Of a DNA stretch of 64,000 nucleotides, positions 47,464 to 60,592 are shown piece after piece; positions within the stretch are counted from its first letter, which is position 1, and each line of letters starts with the position of its first letter. Position numbers and translations under genes: made by a program. The notes beneath the pieces were generated by a model. It had not been told where the DNA came from. It saw nothing but the letters and a program-made list of their open reading frames with translations, and searched no databases. Source of the DNA: Candidatus Frankia alpina (GTDB lineage: Bacteria > Actinomycetota > Actinomycetes > Frankiales > Frankiaceae); NCBI RefSeq assembly GCF_902806485.1, contig NZ_CADCWT010000001.1:1-64000 (forward strand), written 5' to 3'.

Positions 47464-47593
47464 ACGCTCGACCGTACCCGCGTGCCCGGCCCTCGCCATG
47501 TCGGAAGGCAGTAGCGCCCGCGCGGCGGCGCACTGGCCGGCGGCGGGACGAGGTGTCCGGGGCCGCCGACCGGATGCTCTAAGGTCCGTTGTC

Positions 47594-47761
47594 ATGCAGA
47601 CGAAGTGGGAGTATTTCACGGCCCCGTTGCTGATCCACAACACCAAGCAGATCCTCGACACCTTCGGCGAGGACGGGTGGGAGCTTGTGCAGGTCGTCCC
47701 CAGCCCCACGAATCCCGAGGGCCTCGTCGCCTACTTCAAGCGGCCCAAGGGCCAGTCCTAA
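47594..47761 (+). CDS. DUF4177 small protein
   Basis: The 55-residue protein begins MQTKWEYFTAPLLIHNTKQI and contains the family core FGEDGWELVQVVPSP, ending YFKRPKG. A small beta-alpha-beta domain of unknown function, conserved at exactly this position in actinobacteria (mycobacterial Rv3678A). The next gene begins one base after its stop. Confidence 0.9.
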   Translation: MQTKWEYFTAPLLIHNTKQILDTFGEDGWELVQVVPSPTNPEGLVAYFKRPKGQS

Positions 47762-47762
47762 G

Positions 47763-48236
47763 ATGACCAGCCCGAGTACCCGCCTGGCCGGGCTGGGGCT
47801 GGCGCTGCCGCCGGTGGCGAGCCCGGCGGGCGCCTACCTCCCCGCGATCCGCGACGGCGATCTGGTCTGGACCGCCGGGCAGCTGCCGATCGTCGACGGA
47901 CGGCTGGTCGCCACCGGCCTGGTCGGCGAGGCGGTCGACGCCGAGCACGCGGCGCAGCTGGCCCGGATCGCGGCGCTCAACGCGCTCGCGGCCGTCGCCG
48001 CGCAGGCCGGCGGCCTGGACGGGATCATCCGGATCGTCAAGCTGGTCGGATTCGTCGCGAGTGCCGCCGGGTTCACCGCGCAGCCTGCGGTCCTCAACGG
48101 GGCAAGCGAGCTGTTCGTCGACGTCTTCGGCGACGCCGGCCGACACGCCCGATCGGCGGTCGGGGTAGCCGCGCTGCCGCTGGGGGCTCCGGTGGAACTC
48201 GAGGTGGTAGCCCGGGTGGCCGCCGCCGGCGGCTGA
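47763..48236 (+). CDS. RidA/YjgF-family protein
   Basis: The 157-residue member of the enamine/imine deaminase family shows PPVASPAGAYLPAIRDGDLV, WTAGQLPIVDGRLV, ARIAALNALAAVAAQAGGLD and SAVGVAALPLGAPVELE. The catalytic Arg of canonical RidA lies in the SARxAVGV motif, here HARSAVGVAAL. It may detoxify reactive enamines from PLP enzymes; the close subfamily found beside ArsA genes has no proven substrate. Cotranscribed with DUF4177. Confidence 0.85.
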   Translation: MTSPSTRLAGLGLALPPVASPAGAYLPAIRDGDLVWTAGQLPIVDGRLVATGLVGEAVDAEHAAQLARIAALNALAAVAAQAGGLDGIIRIVKLVGFVASAAGFTAQPAVLNGASELFVDVFGDAGRHARSAVGVAALPLGAPVELEVVARVAAAGG

Positions 48237-48302
48237 ACCGGATCGCCGCGGTCGGGGCTCAATCGGCAACGGCCGCCGATGGTCGTCACTAGCATCACCC
48301 CT

Positions 48303-49235
48303 ATGGTCGATCACAAGGCTGCCCTGCTCGGCCGGCTGCAACGGTCGCTGGTCGTCGTCCGTGACCCCGCCGCTCCCGGTGCCGGGGCAGGGGCACAGTC
48401 CCCGACGAGCTCCGTGGCGCCCGTGCGGGACGCCGCCACGGTCGTCCTGCTGCGCGCCGCGCCGGGCGGTCGCGGCCTCGAGGCCTACCTGCTGCGGCGG
48501 GTTGCGGGGATGGCCTTCGCCGGCGGGATGTACGGGTTCCCCGGCGGCCGGGTGGATCCGACCGACATGGGGCCCGACGTGCCCTGGGCCGGTCCGCCGG
48601 TCACCGAGGTGATGCACGCGCTCGACGCGGACCCCGCGCTCGCCCGGGCTCTGGTGTGCGCCGCGGTACGCGAGACCTTCGAGGAATGCGGCGTGCTGCT
48701 GGCCGGCGCCGTCACGCCGGACCCGGCCGGCGGCACGGGCACCACGGAGACGTTCGACCCGACGGCGCGCGCCGAAGCCCGCCGGGCACTGGAACGCCAC
48801 GAGCTCGGGCTGAGTGAACTGCTGCACCGCCACGCCCTGGCACTGCGGGCCGACCTGCTCGCACCCTGGGCCCGGTGGGTCACCCCGGAGATCGAGCCGC
48901 GGCGCTACGACACCCGGTTCTTCGTCGCCGCCCTACCCGGCGGCCAGACCCCGCAGCAGCCCTCCGGGGAGGCCGACCGGATGGAGTGGATGCGTCCCGC
49001 CGACGCGCTCGAGCGCCACGCCGCCGGCGCGTTGGGTATGCTGCCGCCCACCGCGTTCACGCTGGCCGAGCTGTGCGAGTACGACGACGTCGCGTCGGTC
49101 CTCGCCGCCGCCCACGCCCGCGACCTGTCACCGATCATGCCGAAGATCCTCGTCAGCAGTGGGGAGGCACACCTGCTGTTGCCGCACGACGAGGCCTACG
49201 ATCCGCCGGGCGACAGCGGGCCGGTCCAGCGGTAA
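48303..49235 (+). CDS. NUDIX hydrolase (NUDT19-like)
   Basis: ATG 48303 (MVDHKAALLGRLQ). The ~310-residue protein has a split Nudix signature: FAGGMYGFPGGRVDPTDMG, then, after a ~40-residue insertion, AAVRETFEECGVLL. This spacing is typical of NUDT19-like CoA/acyl-CoA diphosphatases. Blocks WVTPEIEPRRYDTRFFVAAL and MLPPTAFTLAEL follow as in that family. Substrate inferred only. It is 12 bases upstream of the metallo-beta-lactamase gene. Confidence 0.82.
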   Translation: MVDHKAALLGRLQRSLVVVRDPAAPGAGAGAQSPTSSVAPVRDAATVVLLRAAPGGRGLEAYLLRRVAGMAFAGGMYGFPGGRVDPTDMGPDVPWAGPPVTEVMHALDADPALARALVCAAVRETFEECGVLLAGAVTPDPAGGTGTTETFDPTARAEARRALERHELGLSELLHRHALALRADLLAPWARWVTPEIEPRRYDTRFFVAALPGGQTPQQPSGEADRMEWMRPADALERHAAGALGMLPPTAFTLAELCEYDDVASVLAAAHARDLSPIMPKILVSSGEAHLLLPHDEAYDPPGDSGPVQR

Positions 49236-49246
49236 GGCTAGGATCC

Positions 49247-50101
49247 ATGACGACTCCTCGACAGGTCACTGCGCTGGCCACGGTGCTGCTGGCACCGAAC
49301 CCGGGTCCGATGACGCTGGATGGCACCAACACCTGGCTCCTGCGCGCCGCGGGCGAACCGGGGTGCGTGGTGGTGGATCCCGGCCCCGATGACGCCGGGC
49401 ACCTGGCCGCGGTGGCGGCCGCCGGACGCGTCGAGCTGATCATGCTCACCCACGGACACGCCGATCACAGCGCGGGCGCCGCCGTGTTGCACCGGCTCAC
49501 CGGCGCCCCGGTCCGCGCGCTGGACCCGGCGCACCGCCTCGGGTCGGAGGGGCTCATCGCCGGTGACGTGATCGCCACCGCGGGGATCGAGCTGCGCGTG
49601 CTGCCCACCCCCGGCCACACCTCGGACTCGCTGTCGTTCCTGCTCAGCGGGGACGAGCGCCCTGCGCCGGGCCCCCACGCGGACGCCGTGGGCACCGCCG
49701 ACCCGCCGTCCGACCTGCCGTCCGGACCGGCGGTGCTCACCGGGGACACGATCCTGGGCCGCGGCACCACCGTCGTCGCCCACCCCGACGGGCGTCTCGG
49801 GGACTACCTCGACAGCCTGCGACTGCTGCAGGAGCTGGGGGATACCACGGTGCTGCCGGGGCACGGTCCGGAGCTGCCCGCCGCCGGCCGTGCCGCGGAG
49901 CACTACCTGGCCCACCGTCGGGCCCGCCTGGACCAGGTCCGCCGTGCGCTCGCGGACGCCGGGGTCGATGCCGCCGAGGCCGATCCCGCCGACGTGGTCC
50001 GTCGGGTGTACACGGATACCGACCGGGCGCTGTGGTTCGCGGCCGAACTTTCCGTCCGGGCCCAACTGGACTACTTGCGGGAGCATCCCGACATCCCCTG
50101 A
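49247..50101 (+). CDS. Metallo-beta-lactamase-fold hydrolase (LACTB2-like)
   Basis: The 284-residue protein has NPGPMTLDGTNTWLL, the metal-binding LTHGHADHSAG, LPTPGHTSDSLSFLL, a TGDTILG metal Asp and LPGHGPEL. The C-terminal winged-helix-like segment (AEADPADVVRRVYTD) is typical of LACTB2/RNase-like or thioesterase members. It occupies the position of mycobacterial Rv3677c, next to crp. Activity (RNase, glyoxalase II-like or thioesterase) cannot be decided from motifs. Confidence 0.88.
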   Translation: MTTPRQVTALATVLLAPNPGPMTLDGTNTWLLRAAGEPGCVVVDPGPDDAGHLAAVAAAGRVELIMLTHGHADHSAGAAVLHRLTGAPVRALDPAHRLGSEGLIAGDVIATAGIELRVLPTPGHTSDSLSFLLSGDERPAPGPHADAVGTADPPSDLPSGPAVLTGDTILGRGTTVVAHPDGRLGDYLDSLRLLQELGDTTVLPGHGPELPAAGRAAEHYLAHRRARLDQVRRALADAGVDAAEADPADVVRRVYTDTDRALWFAAELSVRAQLDYLREHPDIP

Positions 50102-50590
50102 ACGAGCCAGGCGCTTCAGGTTCGTTCCTTTGGCCGCATTCTGTGGCATATCCTCACGGCGGTCGTGAGCGGGGCCACCCGTGCGGACCCGCGCCATCGG
50201 GCCGCGGGCCAGGTTCCCTCCGCCCTTCTCGTAGGCGCCGACCAGGTAGACCGGGGTCGCCGGCCAGGGACGGACGGCGCCCGATCCGGCCCCGACAGCG
50301 CTCAGCGGAGGGGCCGGACGACCCCGATACCACCGGAAGGCACCAATGCGGCTGCGGTCGGTCACTCGACGGGAGGGGATCCCGGGAAGGAGACCCAGAC
50401 CACTAAACTCTGGCGCGGAGGGAACCACTCGTGCGCAGGATGACCACTTTGACCAGCCGGAGACCGAGCGACCGGTCCGGGGCGGCCCGTGGCCACCCGG
50501 TCGGGCCAGACGCGGCACCGGTGACGTCCCTACTCCGGGAGGCCCGCAGATGAGGGTGCCCGCGCGATCCCCACGCCCCGGACCGCGACC
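50102..50590. other. Gap upstream of the cyclase gene
   Basis: About 490 bases with no supported gene. Just after the preceding stop, GAACGA and TCGTTC (50102-50130) could form a weak hairpin. The cyclase start GACCATGGTG has no obvious purine-rich ribosome site; the true start may be the ATG at 50591 or a nearby GTG. Confidence 0.35.
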
Positions 50591-54289
<3,699 letters not shown>

Positions 54290-54394
54290 ACCGGGGTGCC
54301 GCGGCGGACGTGGCGCACCATTTCCTGCACCTGGTCGGCGCCAAGCTGGGTCGGTGCGGTCAGACCGCCCGGCGCGGAGAGGTGAGGTAAGGGA

Positions 54395-54435
54395 CCGGCG
54401 GGCGGGTCGTCCATCGGGGGCGACCCGCCCGCCGG
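54395..54435. terminator. 15-bp hairpin between cyclase and crp
   Basis: CCGGCGGGCGGGTCG (54395-54409) pairs perfectly with CGACCCGCCCGCCGG (54421-54435) across an 11-base loop. It lies between convergent genes and can end both transcripts. Confidence 0.8.
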
Positions 54436-54585
54436 CAACGGGTGCGGGCGTAACGCGGGACGCGGAAGTACGGCTAGGGCGTAGGCGGGGCGTGGGCGTG
54501 GGTCATCAGCGGGGCGTACGGCTGGGCGCACGGAGCTGGCGGGTCGTCCGGGCGGCGCCGGGACGGTGCGCGACGAGCGCCGGGA

Positions 54586-55344
54586 CTAGCGGGCTCGGCG
54601 AGACAACCGTTCGCGGTCAAGCAGCACGACGGCGCGGGAGTCCAGGCGTAGCCAGCCTCGGGTGGCGAAGTCGGCGAGCGCCTTGTTCACCGTCTCCCGG
54701 GAGGCGCCGACCAGTTGGGCCAGCTCCTCCTGGGTGAGGCCGTGCTCGACCCGGACACCGGCCGCCTCATTGCCGGGCTGCGCCGGCTCACCGAACCGCT
54801 CCGCCAGGTCGAGTAGGGCTTTCGCCACCCGACCGGGAACGTCCGTGAACACCATGTCCGCGACGTTGTCATTGGTGCGACGAAGCCGACGGGCAAGCAC
54901 GCGCAGCAGCATTGCGCCCGCCTCGGGGCGGGAACGCAGCCAGGGCCGCAGCGCGGTGTGCTCCAGCGACAGCAACGACGCGTCCGTGACCGCGGTCGCG
55001 GTAGCCGTGCGTGGGCCGGGGTCGAACAACGAAAGCTCCCCGAACAGGTCACCAGGACCCATTACGGACAGCAGGTTCTCCCGGCCGTCGGCAGACTGAC
55101 GCCCTATCTTCACCTTTCCGGACAGGACCACGAAGACCCGGTCACCGACATCTCCTTCACGGAACAGCACGTCCCCGCGGGTGACGTGCTGCCGATCAAG
55201 ATGGTCGGAGAGGGCCAGCCGATCCTGCTCGGAGAGCCCGACGAACAGCGGTACGCGGGCAAGCAGATCCTCCACGGTCCTGAGCATGCCAGGACTAGCG
55301 GTGGAGGGCACGAGCAGGGACCCCCAGCAATCAAATTGCTCCAT
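54586..55344 (-). CDS. crp: Crp/Fnr-family transcription regulator (Crp)
   Basis: The cyclic-nucleotide-binding domain has GDVLFREGDVGDRVFVVLSG and the phosphate-binding cassette GPGDLFGELSLFDPGPRTATA, with Glu and Arg in the cAMP-contact positions. The C-helix is followed by a winged helix with recognition segment LTQEELAQLVGASRETVNKAL. Start ATG 55344 adds ~20 residues; ATG 55287 (MLRTVEDLLARVPLF) matches the usual start better, but neither has a clear ribosome site. Orthologous in position to mycobacterial Rv3676. Probable effector of the neighbouring cyclase. Confidence 0.93.
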   Translation of the reverse strand: MEQFDCWGSLLVPSTASPGMLRTVEDLLARVPLFVGLSEQDRLALSDHLDRQHVTRGDVLFREGDVGDRVFVVLSGKVKIGRQSADGRENLLSVMGPGDLFGELSLFDPGPRTATATAVTDASLLSLEHTALRPWLRSRPEAGAMLLRVLARRLRRTNDNVADMVFTDVPGRVAKALLDLAERFGEPAQPGNEAAGVRVEHGLTQEELAQLVGASRETVNKALADFATRGWLRLDSRAVVLLDRERLSRRAR

Positions 55345-55827
55345 GTAGGTGAACGTGGAGCGACCAACCGTGCGCCGTTCGCGAGAATTCGCCCTTGATC
55401 AGGCACTTCCGGACGGCACGTCCGGGTGTTTTAATCCCCACCTCCGCGCCTCACCACAGGCTGCAGGAGCCGTCTCGCCCGGACGGGCCAGCCGGACACC
55501 GGGTCGATCGGCCCGGCCGCCGACGGGCCGATAGGCCCACCCTGCCACCTGGCCGGACGGCCAGGACCCGCCAGGGCCAACGGCCGGGGTCGTACGGGGC
55601 GAGCCGCCTGGCGCCACTTCCCCGCTGTGCCCGCCGCCCGAGCCCGCTACCTGCGACAACGCCCACGGGCGGGAACAGGCGGGAAAAGCGGTGGGAAAAC
55701 CGTTGCCCGCGCCGCCCGTCACGCACTCATACCCGGACCATTAATGGCGCGCGGCGGGCGACATGTGGTATACGCCGGCATCGAGCATCAACCCGGCATC
55801 GGATGACCGGCGGGCGAACTGCCGGAA

Positions 55828-55854
55828 CATCAGGGGGCATCAGGGGGCATCAGG
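55828..55854. repeat. Decamer repeat CATCAGGGGG at the 3' end of the small membrane-protein gene
   Basis: CATCAGGGGG occurs at 55828-55837 and 55838-55847, followed by a partial third copy. The partial copy contains the stop codon of the gene at 55850. Slippage there could change the gene's 3' end. The rest of 55345-55849 shows no supported gene. Confidence 0.7.
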
Positions 55855-56089
55855 CCGCCCGATGCTTTCCGGGCGACGGGCGGCGCAGCCGGCGGCGGCG
55901 GTACCGCTCGAGCGCGGCGGGTAGCCCCTGCTGGACGAAGGTGTCGACCTCGTCCGGTTGGGCGTTGTCGAGGAAGCCCTCCAGGCCCTTGCCCGTGTCG
56001 GCGGCGTTCAACGGGCGTTCCACCCGTTCCATCGCCAGCAGCAGGCCGAGAAGCAGCAGAGGAAAGAAGATCGCGGCAATGACAAACAT
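55850..56089 (-). CDS. Small membrane protein (Rv3675-position)
   Basis: ATG 56089 follows a GGGGAG site. The 79-residue product begins with one transmembrane helix (MFVIAAIFFPLLLLGLLLAM) and then a short cytoplasmic helical part with ERVERPLNA, LEGFLDNAQ and a basic C terminus. Function unknown. A small membrane protein lies at the same place between crp and nth in mycobacteria. Confidence 0.75.
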   Translation of the reverse strand: MFVIAAIFFPLLLLGLLLAMERVERPLNAADTGKGLEGFLDNAQPDEVDTFVQQGLPAALERYRRRRLRRPSPGKHRAA

Positions 56090-56235
56090 GACTCCCCTAT
56101 GGTGGCCGACGGGCGATCGGCGGGCGCACTGGGGGTAGGTGTGTCGCGCATCCGATTGCCGGCGCCCGAGCCGACCACACGGCATGCCCTCCGGTGCCAA
56201 CCGAGCCGGATCGACCGGCGGATACGCTGCGAGAC

Positions 56236-56970
56236 ATGCCCGCCGACCTCGATACCGCGACCGAGACACCGCTCGCGAAGACCCGGCGGGCCCGGCGGAT
56301 CGTGCGTCTGCTGGGCGAGATCCACCCTGATGCCCGCATCGCGTTGCACTTCGACAACGCTCTTGAGCTGCTGGTCGCAACGGTGCTGTCCGCCCAGTGC
56401 ACCGACAAGAAAGTCAACGAGGTCACACCGACGGTCTTCGCCAGGTATCGGACAGCGACGGACTACGCGGCCGCCGACCGGGCCGAGCTCGAGGCCCTGC
56501 TGCGGCCGACCGGGTTCTTCCGCGCCAAGGCGAACTCGCTGATCGGCATCGGCGCGGCGCTCACCGAGCGATTCGGTGGCCAGGTCCCCAGCAGGCTCGA
56601 CGAGCTGACCACCCTGCCCGGCGTGGGCCGCAAGACGGCGAACGTCGTCCTGGGTCACGCGTTCGACACCCCGGGCATCACCGTGGACACCCATGTAGGG
56701 CGGCTGTCGCGCCGCTTCGGGCTGACCACCCAGACCGATCCGGTCCGGGTCGAGAGCGACCTCGCCGCGCTCATCGAGCGCCGGGACTGGACCATCACCT
56801 CCGATCGCATGATCTTCCATGGACGCCGCTTCTGCCATTCCCGGCGGCCTGCGTGCGGCGCCTGCGCCCTGGCTCGGCTGTGCCCGTCGTTCGGGCTCGG
56901 TCCCACGGAGCAGGGCGAGGCCGCCAAGCTCGTGCGGGGAACACTCGCCGACGTCGAAACCTTGCGGTGA
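56236..56970 (+). CDS. nth: Endonuclease III
   Basis: Bifunctional DNA glycosylase/AP lyase for oxidised pyrimidines. It has [20 protein letters not shown], the helix-hairpin-helix with catalytic Lys ([17 protein letters not shown]) and the catalytic Asp in [12 protein letters not shown]. The 4Fe-4S loop is C-x6-C-x2-C-x5-C ([17 protein letters not shown]). ATG 56236, 244 residues. Its TGA overlaps a GTG that may start the NUDIX gene. Confidence 0.95.
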   Translation: MPADLDTATETPLAKTRRARRIVRLLGEIHPDARIALHFDNALELLVATVLSAQCTDKKVNEVTPTVFARYRTATDYAAADRAELEALLRPTGFFRAKANSLIGIGAALTERFGGQVPSRLDELTTLPGVGRKTANVVLGHAFDTPGITVDTHVGRLSRRFGLTTQTDPVRVESDLAALIERRDWTITSDRMIFHGRRFCHSRRPACGACALARLCPSFGLGPTEQGEAAKLVRGTLADVETLR

Positions 56971-57836
56971 AGGAGATGTCCACGCATTCCTCCGCTTCCC
57001 CCGACTCACCGTCCCCCGTTCCCCCGGACGCGACGGCCCCGCCGGGTGACGCTCCGAACCTCAGGATCGCCAGCCCCAACGAGGTCACCCGCCCGACGGA
57101 GATCACCCGCCCACCCGCGGTGCCACGCCCATCGGGCCCCGCCGATGCGGCCGCGGTCGCGGTCGGCGGCGCGTCCCCGCCGCCGTGGCTGCGCACGCTC
57201 GCCAGCCAGCTTGGGGACACCCTGGTGACCGGCCATACCCGCCCCGGCCCGCGTGCCGTCGATGCCCGGCGGGCGGCCGTGCTGATCCTGTTCGGCGCGG
57301 GCCCGGACGGGCCGGACGTCCTGCTACTCGAACGGGCGGCCGAGCTGCGCAGCCACGCGAGCCAGCCCGCGTTCCCCGGCGGCGCGGCCGACGCCACCGA
57401 CATCGATCGGGTCGACACCGCACTGCGGGAGGCCGCGGAGGAGGTCGGCCTCGACCCTGCCGGCGTCGAGGTGCTCGCCGTCGCCCCGCCGCTGCACCTC
57501 CAGGCCAGCCACTACCTCGTGACCCCGGTGCTCGCCTGGTGGCATACCCCGTGCGCGGTCGCTCCCGTCGACCTCGCCGAGACGTCGTTCGTCTCCCGGG
57601 TGCCACTGACCGAACTCGCCGACCCGGCCAACCGGGTCATACTGCGCTACGCCCAGAGTGACCTGCTCAGCCCGGCGTTCCAGGTGCACGGCATGCTGGT
57701 CTGGGGCTTCACCGCCGGCATCCTCGACATCCTGCTGCGGCTGGGTGGATGGGAGCGCCCATGGAACCACTCGGCGGTGGTCGACCACCCGCCCACGCGG
57801 GCGGTTCCCGCGACGTCCCCGCCGCCCCCGCGGTGA
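56967..57836 (+). CDS. NUDIX hydrolase, CoA pyrophosphatase-like (NUDT7/8 type)
   Basis: After a ~70-residue Pro/Ala-rich tail, the core shows [12 protein letters not shown] and the NUDT7/8-type block [20 protein letters not shown]. It continues [25 protein letters not shown] (Nudix box; the usual first Glu is Asp). The start is probably GTG 56967, overlapping the nth stop; ATG 56976 is possible but its AAGGAG site touches the codon. Same position as mycobacterial Rv3672c. Predicted to cleave CoA or acyl-CoA. Confidence 0.82.
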   Translation: MKEMSTHSSASPDSPSPVPPDATAPPGDAPNLRIASPNEVTRPTEITRPPAVPRPSGPADAAAVAVGGASPPPWLRTLASQLGDTLVTGHTRPGPRAVDARRAAVLILFGAGPDGPDVLLLERAAELRSHASQPAFPGGAADATDIDRVDTALREAAEEVGLDPAGVEVLAVAPPLHLQASHYLVTPVLAWWHTPCAVAPVDLAETSFVSRVPLTELADPANRVILRYAQSDLLSPAFQVHGMLVWGFTAGILDILLRLGGWERPWNHSAVVDHPPTRAVPATSPPPPR

Positions 57837-57874
57837 CGCTCGCCGAGCACGCCCTGACACCGAGAGGTACCGCC

Positions 57875-58330
57875 ATGACCTGCACCGCGGACCGCGACCA
57901 GGCGGCCCGCCCAGCGGAGAAGAGCTCGCCCCACCGGCGAGCGTCCCGTGCGGCCGCGCTGCTCGGACTCGTCCTCGCCGTGCTGCTGAGCGTGGCGGGC
58001 TGCGGCGGCGACAGCCCGTCGACCGGCCCCACGCTGAGCGCCACCCGGGGTGCGGACGGCGTCCAGGTGTTCGCCGTCACCGGCCTGCCGAGCATGAAGT
58101 TCTCCGCCACGCAGCTGGTGGCGAAGGCCGGGAAGATCCGCGTCGACTTCTCCGTCGCGCAGGGCTCGCCGCCGCACAACTTCGTCGTCCCGCGCATCCC
58201 GGCCGCCCACACCAGCATCGTCTCCGCCGGTGAGTCGCAGAGCGTCACTTTCACGGTGACACAGCCGGGCGACTACCCGGTGGTCTGTACCCTGCATCCC
58301 AACATGACGGCCACACTGAAGATCATCTGA
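57875..58330 (+). CDS. Cupredoxin-domain lipoprotein
   Basis: ATG 57875 follows GAGAGG. The 151-residue protein has a basic start, a hydrophobic segment and lipobox LLSVAGC. The mature ~100 residues form a plastocyanin-like fold with a full type I copper set: His in SPPHNFVV, then Cys, His and Met in CTLHPNM. It is a probable surface electron carrier or copper-binding protein. It separates the NUDIX and MarP-like genes; position corresponds to none of the mycobacterial neighbours I recall, so it may be lineage-specific. Confidence 0.82.
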   Translation: MTCTADRDQAARPAEKSSPHRRASRAAALLGLVLAVLLSVAGCGGDSPSTGPTLSATRGADGVQVFAVTGLPSMKFSATQLVAKAGKIRVDFSVAQGSPPHNFVVPRIPAAHTSIVSAGESQSVTFTVTQPGDYPVVCTLHPNMTATLKII

Positions 58331-58348
58331 GTCCGAGCTGACTCCGCC

Positions 58349-59534
58349 GTGCCCAATGTGCTCGACGTCATCCTGCTGCTGCTCGTCGTCCTGTTCGCGG
58401 TCTCCGGCTACCGACAGGGCTTTCTGGTGGGCGCCCTGTCGTTCATCGGTTTCCTGGGCGGCGGCGTGCTCGGCGCAAAGATCGCAAAACCGTTCACCGG
58501 GCTGATCGGTCAGGAAGGTCACGGCGCGCTGGTCGGCCTGCTTGTCGTGCTTGGGCTCGCTCTGGCCGGCCAGGTCGCCGGCACGGCGGTCGGCGTCGCG
58601 CTGCGTGACCGGATGACCTGGCGGCCGGGGCGGGCCGTCGATGCCGCCGCCGGGGCGGTGCTCTCCGGGGTGTCGGTGCTGCTCATCGCCTGGCTGCTCG
58701 CGAACGTCGCCGACCGCTCCCCCTTCGAGTCACTCGCCCGATCGGTCCACGACTCCCGCGTGCTCGCGACGGTGGACGCCGGTATGCCGGACGGCGTCCG
58801 CGAGACCTTCGCCGACCTGCGCCAGCTCGCCGACGACAAGGCATTCCCCGAGGTCTTTGCCCGCCTTGGGGACGAGCGGATCATCGCAGCCGGGCCGCCG
58901 GACCCGGCCACCGCCCAGACCGCCGGGGTGCAGGCCGCGGCGGCGAGCATCGTGAAGATCCGCGGCGTCGCTCAGGCCTGCGACCAGCGGGTCGAGGGAT
59001 CCGGCTTCGTCATCGCCCCCCAGCGAGTCATGACCAATGCGCACGTCGTCGCCGGGGTCCGCCATCCCACGGTCGTACTGTCCACCGGCACCGTGGCGGC
59101 CCAGGTCGTGGTGTTCGACCCGGACAAGGACATCGCCGTGCTGCGGGTGCCGGACCTGCAGCGCCCGCCGCTGCGGATACGGACCAGCCCGCCGGCCGCG
59201 GCCGAGGAGCCGGCGGTCATCGCCGGGTATCCCCAGGACGGGCCCTACACCACCGTGGCCGCCCGCGTCCGCAACCATCAGCGGGCCCCGCGCGGCGAAC
59301 ATCTACGAGCACGGCACCGTGGTGCGCGACATCTACGCGGTTCGCGGCCAGGTGCTGCCCGGGAACTCGGGCGGGCCGCTGCTCGCCCCGGACGGGACCG
59401 TGCTCGGCGTGGTGTTCGCCGCGGCCATCGGCGACGACGACACCGGATACGTGCTCAGCGCCGCCGAGGTCGCGCAGCCCGCCGCGGTCGGCAGCGTCGC
59501 CGTGACGCCGGTCAGCACGCAGGGATGCGACTGA
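58349..59534 (+). pseudogene. MarP-like membrane serine protease, frameshifted before the catalytic Ser
   Basis: GTG 58349 gives four N-terminal hydrophobic helices (colicin V-production-like), a linker and a trypsin-fold protease. His is in VMTNAHVVAG and Asp in DPDKDIAVLRV. Around 59285-59295, in a GGGCCCCGCGCGG stretch, the frame shifts by one base. The new frame carries AANIYEHGTVV and the catalytic Ser in LPGNSGGPLL, ending at 59534. Joined length ~395 residues is normal. MarP keeps intrabacterial pH in mycobacteria. Intact motifs on both sides suggest a recent mutation or a sequencing indel. Confidence 0.82.
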
Positions 59535-59609
59535 CCGCCGTCCCAGGTAGCCGCCGACCGACGGGAGCCGACGGGAAAACCCGGTCCCGCGCGGGGCCAC
59601 GTCGACGCC

Positions 59610-60524
59610 TCAGGAGCCGAGCCAGGCGAGCAGCTCGGCGTTGACGAGGTCCGGAGCCTCCTCGTGGGGAAAGTGCCCGACCTCGCCGAGCAGCTTCCAC
59701 GTATAGGGACCGCTGACGTAGCGACCGGACCCCTGGGCGGTGGACGGCAGGAAGCAGCGATCCGCCGCGCCGTGGATCTGCAACGTGTCAACGTGCAGCA
59801 ACCGCCGCAGCTCGCCGGCGAACCGCGCCCCGTCCGGCCGGAACATCGACCGGAACATCCACCGGTGGTATTCCAGGGAGCTGTGCGCCACACCGGGGAT
59901 GCGCATCGCCGAGCGGTAACGCCGCTCCGCCTCGGCGTCGGGATACCCGGGACCTCCCCACCCGCGTAAGAGGGCAGCGACCCGACCGGCGTCCCTGGCG
60001 ACCAGAGCCCGTTCGGGTCGCCAGGGCAGCTGAAAGCCCGCCATGTAACGGCTCGCGGCGCCCTGGCCCCGTGGGTCCACCACGATCTGGTGCCGCAGCC
60101 GCAGCGGGTGTGGCATCGCCAGGACCGCGAGGCGACGGATGACCATCGGATGGCGGGTCGCCGTCGTCCAGCCGAGCAGCCCGCCCCAGTCGTGGCCGAC
60201 GATGACCGCATCCTGCTCGCCGAGCGCCCGGATGAGGCCGGCGATGTCGTCGGACAGGGTGAACGCGTCATAACCCCGCGGCGGTTTGTCGCTCGCCCCG
60301 TATCCGCGCAGGTCCGCGGCGACGGCGCGGTAGCCCGCGGCGGACAGCGCGATGAGCTGGTGGCGCCAGGCCCACCAGAACTGCGGGAAGCCGTGCAGCA
60401 GCAGGACCAGCGGACCGCGGCCGAGCTCCGCGATGTGCAGCCGGGTGCCGTTGGCGGACACGTCCCGATGCCGCCATAGCCCGTCAATCAGGACGCTGGC
60501 GGGCTCGGAAACGGTGTCCTCCAT
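59610..60524 (-). CDS. Epoxide-hydrolase-like alpha/beta hydrolase (EphE-like)
   Basis: The 304-residue protein has the oxyanion motif LLHGFPQFWWAWRHQL, DLRGYGASDKPP and the nucleophile elbow VGHDWGGLLGW, where Asp is the nucleophile of epoxide hydrolases and dehalogenases. The acid lies near HGAADRCF and the His in GHFPHEEAPD. Cap-domain tyrosines expected for epoxide hydrolases fall in the region RRYRSAM...YHRWM. ATG 60524. Converges with the MarP-like gene; same place as mycobacterial ephE (Rv3670). Confidence 0.88.
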   Translation of the reverse strand: MEDTVSEPASVLIDGLWRHRDVSANGTRLHIAELGRGPLVLLLHGFPQFWWAWRHQLIALSAAGYRAVAADLRGYGASDKPPRGYDAFTLSDDIAGLIRALGEQDAVIVGHDWGGLLGWTTATRHPMVIRRLAVLAMPHPLRLRHQIVVDPRGQGAASRYMAGFQLPWRPERALVARDAGRVAALLRGWGGPGYPDAEAERRYRSAMRIPGVAHSSLEYHRWMFRSMFRPDGARFAGELRRLLHVDTLQIHGAADRCFLPSTAQGSGRYVSGPYTWKLLGEVGHFPHEEAPDLVNAELLAWLGS

Positions 60525-60551
60525 CGCCTGCCAGAATGGCAGACCGCAATC

Positions 60552-60587
60552 CGTCGCGGACCGGCGGTGGGCCGGCGGTCCGCGACG
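60552..60587 (-). terminator. 12-bp hairpin downstream of the DUF1469 gene
   Basis: CGTCGCGGACCG (60552-60563) and CGGTCCGCGACG (60576-60587) form a perfect stem with a 12-base loop, right after the stop at 60593 on the minus strand. Confidence 0.75.
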
Positions 60588-60592
60588 GGCGG

